Shown here in pieces: positions 11,812 through 22,854 of a DNA stretch of 64,000 nt. The notes under the pieces are model-generated. The model had not been told where the DNA came from. It made no database searches and worked only from the letters and a program-made list of their open reading frames with translations. This DNA comes from Parasponia andersonii (Eukaryota > Streptophyta > Magnoliopsida > Rosales > Cannabaceae). The stretch covers positions 276,186 through 340,185 of the forward strand of contig JXTB01000166.1 in NCBI GenBank assembly GCA_002914805.1, in the 5' to 3' direction. Position numbers and translations under genes: made by a program. Numbering within the stretch: the stretch's first letter is position 1; every line of letters starts with the position of its first letter.

Positions 11812-13890
11812 GCCACGAGAAAGAAAAAGAGCGGAACAAAAAAGCATCACGAGTATTATGTATAATTATGGTAGGTTCCAAGTTTTCATAGTGTATACAT
11901 TTCTTTGCTCATATATAGTACTGTTAATGCTATGTGCTATACTTTTTCAAGAATAAAAGTACTTTTAATTTTTGAGACATCAGTTTTCAGTCACTTCATA
12001 TATATTTTAAAGTTTATTTTCAATATATTAGGATATTATTTAACTAAGATATATAGAAGTTTTCGCGTTAGTTATAAAAACTCTACAAGAAGTTGGACAT
12101 ATATTTGCATCTCACATATTTTCTTGCTGCTTTATATTTTTATTTTATTCCGAAAAGCATATAACATAGAAAATATTACTAAGTCTGAAGTCTCAGGATC
12201 ATTAATTCTCCGGCATTCAGTACTAGATAAAGCACACCACCCCAACAGTCACCTCCCCCGAAGTACTAATCAGAATATTGGATTGAGTTGGGTACATTTT
12301 CCAGCAGTCCCACTTCTCCTCTTACTTTCCCTACCATTTATCCAACTTATGTAAGCAATTTTACTCGTATAATACATTATCTACTAGCTTATAGAGGATA
12401 ATAGTTGATTAATCAAACTTAGTAAAACGATAAAGTTTAAGAGCCGAACGTGGACAAATGTTATTTTAACACCGACAACAGTTTCGGAAATAACGAATAT
12501 ATATTGTGCTTTCAAGATATACTTGTACAGTTGCCACCATATATATTGTCATATGGTAATAAAATAGGTACAAAAGAATGTAGAAATATAAAATCATTGA
12601 TTAGTGTATAATATACGTACGATTGTATCTCATGGTGGGATAAAGGGAGAGGGATAGGTAAACATGAGTACATGACAATCCTAAACAGTCGAGTTAAGTT
12701 TTTAATATCATTCATGTTTCTTGAAAATGCCATCTAACTAATTTTGTGGTAAAAAAAAATGTAGGTAACAATTAGTTAACCCCACAATAATCATTTGGCC
12801 GCTGACCAAATTAAGTGAGGCTTTTAGCACTATAGTTTTGCCAGTGCCTTTCTCTACATGTCTTTGAAAAAAAAAAAAAGGAATTATACTCTTCTTTGAG
12901 ATTGTGATGAGAATATCAACTACTAATTGCCAATCATTTGTCTGTTTTAGGCAAGTCAATTTTTATAACTCAGTTGAGATAATGTTTCACTTGGAATATT
13001 ACTCCACTCCTTCTCCTAATTAAAGGCCCCATATTCTCTACAACTATATATCTCCAGTCTTTAATGTATGCACTAAACCAAATTCAGAGATATTATAGCT
13101 ATATTTATAAAATCAATTAGCTGGTTCAGTGGCACAATTCCACACGAATTTAATACCTTAGGGGCCCAATTCAGGTCATTTCAACTAGTTAATTATGTCC
13201 GAACCGTCCTTTCTAATAATCGATGATATTTTCACAAATCCTTTTGATCAGTCCTGTATATGTGTACAATAACGTCTCATTATCTTGTTAGTGCAAGTCA
13301 TAATAGAAAGCTCATCTTGTGCGTTTTGAATTACAAGCCTAAATATTGATGAAAAAGGACCATGTGAGTTAAGATTCTGTCTCTGAAAGTAACGCTACAT
13401 GAAATTTGGACTGAATCTGCTTTAATTTATCAGGAAGTGGACGTCACATCACAAATGAACAAGAAAATGAGGTACTTAGCATCCCATAAGTAAAGTAGTT
13501 GAACTTTCTGATACTTGGAAAAGACCATATGGATTTTTGCATAGAAGAATACAGAAACAACAAAATTCATGGTATTTTGGAAACAAAGTAGAGCTTTAAT
13601 TACGGATTAGTGTTCTAAAATGAGAAACGACAAAACCCTTCTAATGAGAATTAATATAATAAGTCTTGAATTATCAATTCTAAGACGGCACAAAAATGCG
13701 CTTTCATTAGCTCTTGAATTAAAATGAATTTAAATAAATGAGAATTTCCTGTTGTATGCTGTATTTTATTTTTGTTTTTTTTTTTTCCCCCCGAAAGAAG
13801 TAAAAAGAGGGACATTAGGCCTTTACCGCATGTTTAGAAAAAGAAATTGAAAAATGTGGTGGCCTGTGTTTTTTAGGTCTGTGACGTTTT
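11812..13890. other. Anonymous AT-rich interval
   Basis: I recognise no transposon protein, LTR or RNA gene here. The longest frame (11905-12354, 149 codons) has AT-driven Phe/Ile/Leu/Tyr composition and no motif, so it is not called a gene. An A-run at 12868-12880 and a T/C run near 13770-13795 are the only simple repeats noted. Confidence 0.5.
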
Positions 13891-14114
13891 TTTATTAGAC
13901 AATTGCCATTTTAAGATAATATTTAGAAGATTACCATTTTTAAAATACTAACTGCCAACTGCTAACAATTTTAAGAAACTGATAACTAAAAATGAAACTT
14001 ATTTATAAATGGTAATTGGTAACCAGTGACCAGTTTTCAGAAACTGGTAACTAATTACCATTCGAAAAATGGTAATTTATAAATATTTTTGAAAAAATGA
14101 TATTTTTCTAATAA
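13891..14114. mobile_element. Foldback (long inverted repeat) element
   Basis: The left arm starts TTTATTAGACAATTGCCATTTT and the right arm, read in reverse complement, starts TTATTAGAAAAATATCATTTT. The arms continue to pair through ATTACCATTTTT and ACTAAC/ACTGCCAACTG-like words, ending in a loop around 14000. The whole unit can fold into one imperfect hairpin of about 220 bases. This is the structure of a small nonautonomous foldback or MITE element. I could not assign a superfamily or a target duplication. Confidence 0.6.
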
Positions 14115-14974
14115 CAGTATACAGAAATTGGAAGAAACCCTGACCTTCGTATTTTTGTAAATCTTTTCGGCTTTTGTAGGTAAAACTGTTAGAAACTCTA
14201 GAAAGAATACAAAACTATGGGATGGCCTTACCACTTGCTTGAACCAGAGAGGTTTGTGGTGGTGACCAACAGGCCATATACTCTAGCAAAAACACTACTA
14301 CTATGCCTGGGCTGAGAGAAGCCCAGGCTCTAATAGGCAATGATTATTGGGAACTGGATATGGGTAGGAGAAATTTGGGCCTAAATGACTTTGGTGTGAA
14401 TATTTTTACAATAACATCTTTGGGAGTGTGAAAGTTAAAATTTTTTTTTACCATAAAAAAACTTGTAAAAATGTCATATATAATGGTCAAAATGATTTCT
14501 TTTACCACAAGTCAATTTTGTTTTTCGACACTCCTTAACACGTCTTTTCAAAATTTCAAAAAAAGTCATTTGGGCCGAAATTGGTCTTACCATATCCTTT
14601 TCCCATGATTATTCGAAAGGTCCAAAATTTTTTGAAATAAAAATAAACATAAAAAAGAGAAATTTGCAACGAGTACCTGTTTTGTGACCTATATTCACAA
14701 ATATACTTTCTATGTAAATTTTTGTATGGTATATATTTTTCAGTGTAAATTTATACCTATATTATATATTTTGAAATTTATACTGATTTTTAAGTATAAG
14801 TTTTATTCACGAAATGTAGACTGTATTATATATTTTATGTATAAAATTCTTATGATATACATTTCTCTAAAGCGAGTATTTGTCAAATAAAAATATAGAA
14901 AGGGTNAAAATTACAAATATTTTTCGATAAAGTTATCTCTTCTGGCCCTAATAGAGCCAATCTATATCTTTTTA
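14115..14974. other. Anonymous AT-rich interval with a single N
   Basis: No coding sequence is recognised. The stretch 14660-14900 is very AT-rich with TATATATTTT-like repeats, and a lone N sits at 14906. The reading frame of 68 codons at 14684-14890 is a product of base composition. Confidence 0.45.
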
Positions 14975-15383
14975 GGGGCTGTTTGGTATAAGGAATTTTT
15001 TGGTATGAGAATGAGAATATGAAAGATTTTCATCTTTGTTATGAGTATTGTATTTTTTGACCCATGAGAATATCAAAATTTAAAGAGTTGACTTAGCCAT
15101 ACTTTGGGGTAATCCAAAATCCACATAAATTGGTAGTTTTCATATTAACCTCTATTTGAATTCGTAAGCCTCACAATAAATTACAATCTTTTACCTTTAT
15201 CTTTTCCTCTAGATTCCCATCTCATGTGCAACTTAAATACAGTTTTTGACATTCTCAAGAAACTTGAAAAACGATTCTAATGTACAATCAAACACAAATA
15301 CTCAAGTTTCCATTCGATCACATCATCTTCCTTAACTTTTCTATTAATTTAAAAGCTTAGAACTCCCCATACCAAATAGTCCC
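14975..15383. mobile_element. PIF/Harbinger-type (Tourist-like) MITE
   Basis: The terminal inverted repeats are GGGGCTGTTTGGTATAAGG at the left and, in reverse complement, GGGACTATTTGGTATGGGG at the right. The element is flanked by TTA at 14972-14974 and 15384-15386, the three-base target duplication typical of PIF/Harbinger. The 409-base length and the lack of coding capacity fit a nonautonomous MITE mobilised in trans by a Harbinger transposase. Confidence 0.85.
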
Positions 15384-15386
15384 TTA

Positions 15387-15580
15387 AGGTAGAGCTTCAC
15401 TTGACATTTCCCTAGAAGGGACGAGTTTTTATTGGCTTGGCATTATCTGGAAAGGTAAATTAATTCCCAATTTTTAGGAGCATAATTATATAAATAGTCA
15501 TCTTGCATTTTTAATTTATTCATATCCGACTTTTATAATCATTCATAACAGTGTAGGATGGTTAGGCTCTTGAGTACCAA
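15387..15580. other. Spacer with a copia PBS-like sequence
   Basis: This short noncoding piece lies between the MITE and a solo LTR. On the minus strand its right end reads TTGGTACTCAAGAGCC (about 15565-15580), similar to a Met-tRNA PBS of copia elements. See the finding on a possible compound element. No gene is seen. Confidence 0.4.
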
Positions 15581-17454
15581 TTGTTGGAATTAGTGGGAGA
15601 AGTTCATAAAAGTAATTATTTTTATAAAACATTTTTATATTAATGAAATAAAAAATTATTCATTTAATTAATTATGTATAATGTTATTTGAAAAAAGATC
15701 TATTTAATTATATTACTATGAATCTTTGTGATTATGATGTAAACTCATAAAAGATATAGATATAAGTTATTTATAATTAATTAATTGAGATTCACACTGA
15801 TATAAATAAGGTTAGGCACTTTATTTATACTATAGTAGACTATGAAAAAGTTTGACTTGTCTTGCTTAAACTAAAATTAGTTGGTACAGTGGGACTTATA
15901 CTGAATTAAATCAAAGATGAAATTATATTGATAATATAAATAGAATAAAGTGCATGCGCATCAATCGCATCAATTAGCATTATTCTCAATCTTGAGTTAG
16001 CTGTAATTATATATTCACAAGTATGATATGAATTATAAATGAGTGAGATCAATCGAGATAAACATTTTCTATTATTTGGTAAAATATATTTGTTGAATTA
16101 TATAATTACAGTTAGGATATAGAATTTGATGAAATAACATCTCTTGGTAGATTTTGGTACCTAATCATAAATTTTAGGCCTAAGTAATGTCAACATTGAT
16201 TTAGTCAATAAGAAGTTAACTGAAGATTATGAGAGAAATTAGTAAGAACCAAGAAATATTTAATTATATTTTTATGATGTTATGCAAAAGAGTAATTAGT
16301 GAAGAATTATTGTAGCATGAGACTATACTCTAAAATATGGTTATGGACAGTTAGTGTATAATTTCAGTTCCTTAGTAGAATAGATTTGAAATTAAATAAT
16401 TAATAGGCTCATTTAACTATTTAGGTGCTAGTTGTACATGTCTTATAAGATTCGCGGGCTAACTTATGGTAACAGTCATACTGTTACCGGACTAATTGAG
16501 AAGAAATTAGACTGAAATGGACTACTTGTAAGGCTACATGCTTGACTCAGTTATTGCGCCTGGGTGCGTAGCATAATCAATAGGAGGAGATAGTTTTAGT
16601 TTTGGTAAATTTTGAATAAAACTGATTAGCTTAGTCACCAAGTAATTAATTTTTCCAATATAGTTAATTCCATATATAGATTTAACCATATATAGATTAA
16701 TTATGATTCTCATTATTAAATTGGTTCAATGAACCTAGACATAATTAGATAGTCAGTCTAACTATGGTTAATAAGATATTAACAAATCAAGGAAAACTAT
16801 CATGGTAATATTTGATTGATTGGTGCACCAAAAAGACAAATCAGGATAGTTAAATATCACAAATAATTGAAATTGGAAAATGGGATTTTCAATAAAGGAA
16901 AATACCATTACTGGCCGATTCTAGCCAGTGGAACAAAAGCCTACACACCTACAATACAATGACTATAGCGTGTGGAGCTCCTAGGGTTAGCCTCCTAGTG
17001 TCTTGTCTCTAATTGTCTATATATAGAAAATTGTAGATACCTTTTTCATAAGTGATAGAAACTGTAATAAAATTCTATCAGTTTTTCAAGAGTGAGAGAA
17101 TTCACAAAGATAAGCGAATAATCAATTTTTTATTCTTTGATTTCTTTATGAATTAAGCACGATCACTAACTTCATTTTTTCGTGTATCGTATATAAAGAC
17201 CGTATTCTTGTGTGACTATACATAACGATAGACCGAAAGATCTTTTGGGGATTGGAGTTATACACTTGGTCATTTTAAATCAATAAGAGATATGATTTTC
17301 TAATATATATTTAATATATTATTACGAGCTCTATGCGATCCTAGTTATGTTTTTAGTTGCATCGTTAAATTAAAAAAAAACTATTGGTAGATTTTTCTAT
17401 TAAAAATGAAATTTTAAAAAACACTATCAACTGCGATTTTTCTCGTCTTTTCAA
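15581..17454 (+). repeat. Solo copia-type LTR
   Basis: The unit starts TTGTTGGAATTAGTGGG and ends TTTTCAA, and it is bracketed by the direct repeat TACCAA at 15575-15580 and 17455-17460. It has LTR-like content in plus orientation: a TATATATAG box near 17021 and an AATAAA-like signal near 17071. There is no internal region beside it, so it is read as a solo LTR left by recombination. The exact termini are uncertain by one or two bases because the duplicated bases overlap the LTR ends. Confidence 0.65.
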
Positions 17455-17460
17455 TACCAA

Positions 17461-18288
17461 CGTAATTGGAATGCTTGTAACCTACAGATGCTTTTTCTTC
17501 TGGTTCGATGTTATTCATTAAAAAGTTTTACATTTTATTTATGCTATAGATAGTATGTAGTGTGGTCTATCTTAATGGAAACGATAGGTCTCTATTTATT
17601 AAAGTATTTAACTTCAGATAGATGCCATTCCATAACAAAATATATTAGATTGGACTAAGTGAATCTATGGTCTAAGCAAACAACTATGTTCCTAAATTCA
17701 TTTTCACTAATAAACATTTATGAGATGTCTGTCTTTATGTACCTAAGCGATTAAATGGACTCACGTTTGTATTCTCCAATACCAGATTTCTTTCGATCTG
17801 CTTGTCGAGAATTAATTTTGTTCCATTGTGAATATTGTGAGTTGCCTTTTTAACAATAACAAGCATTCTTATGATTTTTGGTATAGTTTGCATTTAACCC
17901 ACGAGGACACCCTTCACACAAGTAATAATGATCATTCTCATAATCATTAGATTCATTTCAATAATAGAAAAAACAACATGCAATGGTTGGATATGCATAA
18001 TGGATAGTTAAACTATATATAATCCTAGAACATATCATGCTAAATTGTTAGAAAAAGATTTGCTGAAAGAAAATCCGTGACTAACCTTGATCCATTATAC
18101 TTGATAGTAAAGGATGTCATCACATAAGTGGAAGTGATGTATTAATTAGAGCCTAAAGGTAGAAAGTCTTCCACAGCCAAAAAAAATTCTGTATATGCTA
18201 ATAGGATCTCTTTCTATTGATGGAGGTTGAAAAGAAAAGTGTACATTCTATTCTATTTAAAAAATGTGTAGTCCATATATATAACACA
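17461..18288 (-). repeat. 3' LTR of copia H
   Basis: In element orientation it starts TGTGTTATATATATGG at 18288, directly behind a PPT. It runs leftward to about 17461, where the TACCAA duplication of the neighbouring solo LTR begins. The length of about 0.83 kb is plausible for copia. The inner end is supported by the PPT; the outer end is an inference because the partner LTR is not in the window. Confidence 0.6.
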
Positions 18289-18290
18289 AT

Positions 18291-18303
18291 AATCTCCCAC
18301 TTG
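18291..18303 (-). other. Polypurine tract of copia H
   Basis: The minus strand reads CAAGTGGGAGATT just before the LTR start TGTGTT. AAGTGGGAGATT is the very common PPT of plant copia elements, where plus-strand DNA synthesis is primed. Confidence 0.8.
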
Positions 18304-18769
18304 GGATACATAGGATTTTTTTGAGACAATTATATAATAAAAACTTGAGTGCGAACTTTATTATTATCTATTAAGAAATTACTTCTTAAGATAATCTGAA
18401 CTATCTTGTATATTAACATCAAACCAAAACAACCTTTATTACACTTAGTTAGCTAACTAAACCCATCAATGATTACTAAATCAATACACACAATAGCACA
18501 GACCAAGTATAGATGTATCTATATGGCATAAAAATTACACGAAAAGTGATCGTACATACCTATTTCTATTTGGTCCTACTTTATGATTCCAACGAATCAA
18601 TCTTAATCTTTTATTTTATGTGAATTCGCAACTTTATGCAAAATAGCAGATAGAAGGAAAATAAAATGTAAATATAGATTATAAAACAAACCATCACTTC
18701 ATTGATATCAAATAATAAATGTGTCTATCATAAGAGAATTTATAAAATCTAACTCCAACTAATTATGAA

Positions 18770-19109
18770 TATCTTTAAAGGTACAATACCCATATGAGCA
18801 ATGTGCTCATGAAACACCTTAGGTATTAGGCCATTGGTGAGCAGAACTACCAATATGGAGTTAGTACCGATATGTTCTATAGATATTAGGTGACTCTAAA
18901 CTCTTTCTTTAACAACAAAAAACTTAATATTTGTTCTTATCTGCCACTTTAACAAGGTTCTATTGTTATTGAATTATAGAACAAAGACTCTATTATCACA
19001 ATAAATCTTTTATGGCATTTAAATGCCATTGATAATTCGCAATCCGACTATAAAATTTTGTAGTCATATTCCTTGATTCGATGCCTCAAGATAAGTATTC
19101 TTGTGCTAG
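18770..19109 (-). pseudogene. RNase H remnant of copia H
   Basis: The minus strand encodes, with stops and one frameshift, EASNQGI-LQNFIVGLRI, IYCDN, IKFFVVKERV, SIEHIGTN and the C-terminal tail with MGI. This is the ending of plant copia polyproteins, just upstream of the LTR. Homology begins abruptly at 19109 with AQEYLS, where an A-EAEY-type motif is expected, because element G (19110 onward) is inserted there. The 5-base flank GCTAG (19105-19109) is the candidate target duplication; its partner is hidden in or near the N gap. Confidence 0.75.
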
Positions 19110-19262
19110 TGTTAGCTGGAATAAATTTCCAGAAAATATTTTCATAAAATCATTTTCAAGAATACTATAGTTTTGTAAAATCAAGAAACGCAGCGGAATT
19201 GGTCGTTTAAAATTTATTTTTACCAAACGTTTCGGATCGTGATCTAACATAAATTAACTCTC
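19110..19262 (-). repeat. Truncated 3' LTR of copia G
   Basis: Read on the plus strand, TGTTAGCTGGAATAAATTTCC at 19110 and the following 150 bases match 22855-23010 (TGTTAGCTAGAATAC and so on through GATCGTGATCTAACATAAATTAACTC). The match ends where the gag-pol frame begins, marking a deletion junction. Confidence 0.85.
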
Positions 19263-20496
19263 GAATAAAAAAAAGATTACTCCTATGAGTACCAGTGCAA
19301 ATAAGAATTTTATTCTTTCTAATAGAAACTTTATTGTAAAAATGAATAGAATAACTTTGTCTCATCAAACAGGAAACAGAAATCAAATTCTGTTTAAACA
19401 CTAGAATATAATAACAATTCTTTATTTCTAAAAACCTAAAATCATCGAAATTCAAAATAACATCTCCCATTGCACGAGCTTCAACTATTGAGCCATCTAC
19501 TAATCGCAGCATGAACTCTTCACTAGCGAACTTTCTAGTTTCCTTGAACCCCTGCAAAGTATTATAAACATGGTCAGTGGCTCCCAAATCTACGATCTAA
19601 GAATCGATATAATCAAGCACATGACGAGCCTCAATGAAGAATAAATTGTCATTACCTTGTTTGTCTTTGCCGTTGTCCTTGTCCTGTTTAAGGGCTAGGT
19701 AAGTTGTATAGTTCCTCTTCCAATGTCCATCCTCACCACAGTGGAAACATTTTCCCTTTGGTTTGACGTCCTTCTTGATCTTCTTTTTCTTTGGAGCTAG
19801 AGAAGCAGGAGTCTTTTTCTTCTCCTTACCTTTACCTTTCGACTTAGGTTTAGAAGAACTAGCTTGAGCTACATTAGCCTCAGCTGACCCCGAATTATTC
19901 TTTTTAAGAATATTCTCAGTAATTTGCAGTTCTTTCATTAGGCTAGTAAGAGTATAATCTTTCTAGTGAATCTCATGATTAATCTTAAATTGATTGAAGG
20001 TATTTGACAATGTGTTTAAAACCATATCAATTTGGGGGTCACAATCAATTTAAGCTCCAAGTATTTCCAGTTTGTTAAGGTATGCGATAACTTTCATCAT
20101 ATGTTCCCGAACTAGAGTATCCTTCTTTTGACGAAGATTCATAAATACACTTGTAGCCTCATTTCTAGCTTGACGACCGAGACTGGCGAACATTTCGTCA
20201 ATACTTAGTATAATATCAACAGCAGTATCCATCCCACAATGTTGTTGTTGCAAAATATTGCTCATTGAACCAAGTATATAGCACTTAGTCATCTCATCAG
20301 ATTGCTTCCACTTATCATATAAGTTTCTTTCATTGTTGGTGGATTCCTCAATTGGCTGAGCAGGACATGGAGTGGTGAGAACCCACTTATGTTTGTCAAC
20401 AGTAAGCACTATGTCTAGATTACGTTTCCAATCTATATAGTTTTCACCGTTTAGCTTATTTTGTGTGAGTAAAGTAGATAAAGGATTAAGTGCCAT
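19240..20496 (-). pseudogene. gag and protease fragment of copia G
   Basis: The chosen start is the ATG at 20494-20496 (MALNPLSTLLTQNKLNG), the usual start of this plant copia Gag family; an upstream in-frame ATG lacks homology. Gag (UBN2-type) shows NYIDWKRNLDIVL and LREHM-type wording, then a lysine-rich linker and the zinc knuckle CFHCGEDGHWKRN near 19710-19745. The fourth cysteine of the knuckle reads as tyrosine (NYTTY). The protease box reads IVDLGATDHV (normally DSGA), preceded by a TAG in place of Trp. Two more stops interrupt gag near 20050 and 19965. The frame ends in the LTR at the deletion junction. Confidence 0.8.
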
Positions 20497-20539
20497 ATCT
20501 ACTGAAAAATAAATAAATATTCCATGTATAAACAAACAT

Positions 20540-22029
20540 TATTTATTATGTTTCGAATAATTAACATAAAGTATTAAGCATGCAATATGCAAGTGAAGTA
20601 TCCCTAAGACTATCACTTATATTCATGGTAATTTAACCTACCACTGATTACAAGCCTCTTACGGGAAATCATTCAATCAGCAAGTCAAACTGAAACAATT
20701 TCAATTAGTAATAGACAGATAACTCTTATCCCATTTTTCTAACTACCATTTTCTTTGGTCCTCTAATCGACTAATAAGAACTCCTATGGGAAGATATTAA
20801 TGTTTCGAGTTGAGTGTTTAACCCTTATTTCAGTAACTAAGCTTTCTATATAAGAACGTCTCCTACGGGCGATCAGCCTCATATATTCTACCTAGTACCT
20901 TATCCTTAGAAGCTCATTTCTAGTATTACCCAGATGAAAAATCCTCCTACGGGAGCTCAGCAAGATTCTAAGACAAGACTCATCCTAATAAATAACGAAC
21001 CAACAATGGAGACCATAGATATCACATACCTTCTCCAACTCAATATTTTATAATAAGGGATTTATAGATTTTATCCAGTTATCTAACTAACTTAGTAACC
21101 TAAAATCTGTTATGTAAGCATGTTCATATTTGCATGAGAGTAGCACTAATTTTCTATATGACATGTTACTAAAAATCATGTTTTAATACTTAATTATTAG
21201 GCATGCATGCAACATTATCTTAATATTACCAAAGTAGTAAGCAGATAATTAATTAATTATTAATGATTTATTAATTTTCGATAATTGTAAAATTATTTAA
21301 CATTTAAATAATTCTAACTGATAAGATGATGTTAAATATTTAAATATGGAAGATAATATTTAAAATTTAAATTAGAAAAGATTTTCACAAAATCTAATCA
21401 GTTTAAAAAAAAGATTTAACTAATTAAATCCCCTTAAATATCTCAAATTTAAATTTCAACTTTTGAAATCTTAATTTGAATTTAACTTCCTTAAATATCT
21501 CCCATTATCTTATCCTGTCAGATTTGAATTAAAAATTCAAATCAATATCTAATCTCATTAAATATCTACCAACCATAAATTCAAATTTAAAGATTTAAAA
21601 AGATAATCTGATTTAAATTTAAATTTAAAAGATAGAAGATTTTACAAATAAAATCTCCTACAATATCTCTAATTTGAATTTAAACAAATTTAAAATTTAA
21701 AAATATATTACCAATTGTCATATAATCAGTTTTTCAAAATAGCTATTCAAAATTTGAATTTAAAACTAAAAGGATATTATCTCATAATATCTAATTTTAG
21801 AAATTTCTATTTTAAAATATCTCAAATTATTCAAACAAGAATAAAGATACTATAGATATCAATTATATCCATAATTCAAATTAAAATATCCTATCAATTT
21901 AAATTTCAAAAATTCAAATTTAATAAGGATTTTAAAAATTTGAATTTAAAATTTAATCTATCAATTTTCATAAAACTATGGATAAATTAAATTAATTTTA
22001 AAATGAAAATAATTAAAATTATGGCTGGA
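20540..22029 (-). other. Leader of copia G: short repeats and an AT block
   Basis: Upstream of gag (to its right) the leader holds four copies of a CTCCTACGGG-like word at 20655, 20781, 20860 and 20944. It is followed from about 21240 to 22020 by a low-complexity block of AAATTTGAATTT/TTTAAATT words. The AT block also occurs at 1-200 in element F. No coding sequence is seen. Confidence 0.65.
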
Positions 22030-22490
22030 AATACAAAACGTATTGGGACAAGCCGACGGACGGAATTGGAAGCCGGTATGCAGCCACGATCGGGACAACT
22101 ACCGGGTGCTAACGAGCTCGCATAATGCTACGCGGCCTTACTCAGGACAACTCCTGAGCGACAGCGGGCTCGCGTAATTCTCGCACATCAAATGTACGAG
22201 GTAGCACCCCGAGCAGCGAAGGCACAAGAGCTCACCCGTGCGGCCGGCACGCAAAAGGCTACCTACTGGCCATGCGCGGCCACGCATGGATCGCATCTGC
22301 GTAGCCAGCGGGGCCTTGCCCGCGCTGCATGCGTGGGGTGCACCCGCGTGGCCTATGCGGGGTGGCAGCCTACAAGCCACGCACGGATCCCATCCGCGCG
22401 GCCAGCAGCGCCTCACGCGGGGTCGTGCTTGCAGGGCTCATGCGGGCAGTGCGCACGGCTCCTAACCATGCACTGCTCCATTGTTTTGTT
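22030..22490. other. G+C-rich island in the leader of copia G
   Basis: This is a G+C-rich block in AT-rich surroundings. It contains two copies of a degenerate unit of the form GCCACGCAYGGATCSCATCYGCG (about 22279-22302 and 22377-22400). It occupies the same place relative to the PBS as the island at 208-760 in element F. The frames of up to 103 codons inside it are not supported as genes. Confidence 0.75.
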
Positions 22491-22836
22491 TTTTCTTTTT
22501 TAAATTGAAGAAATAGTTTTCATAAAACTACAAAAAACAATTAACGATCAAAACATTTCTATGCATAGTTTTATCAAGAACATAAAACATGAACGCATAG
22601 AAATCAAGAACATGCCGGAAAACGAAAATCAAAATAAACATCATCATTTCCTCATAGCAACATCTAATCAAATAATCATTCAAACTCATTGAATATATTG
22701 ACCATCATACAAACTAGAGCATACTCATAATATGAACAAGACCAAACATAAACAAAACCTTTTCAGAAATCAAAAACATCAATCAACAAGAGAATAAACC
22801 GGAGTAGAATATGCTAGATCAACAATAAGACCATGC

Positions 22837-22850
22837 TCCGGTACCAATTT
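22837..22850 (-). other. Primer-binding site of copia G
   Basis: The minus strand reads TTGGTACCGGAGC a few bases after the LTR end at 22855. It resembles the Met-tRNA PBS TGGTATCAGAGC with changes. Confidence 0.65.
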
Positions 22851-22854
22851 CTGG

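Noticed and set aside
11905..12354. 149-codon frame as a host membrane protein
   Set aside because: Phe/Ile/Leu/Tyr-rich wording comes from AT-rich DNA; no domain, and no clear hydrophobic periodicity beyond composition.
14660..14900. Possible RNA gene in the AT-rich stretch
   Set aside because: Only TATATATTTT-like low complexity is seen; no tRNA arms, box motifs or promoter pattern.
22138..22503. Frames of 75-103 codons in the second island
   Set aside because: Composition-driven, on both strands, no homology to known proteins that I recognise.
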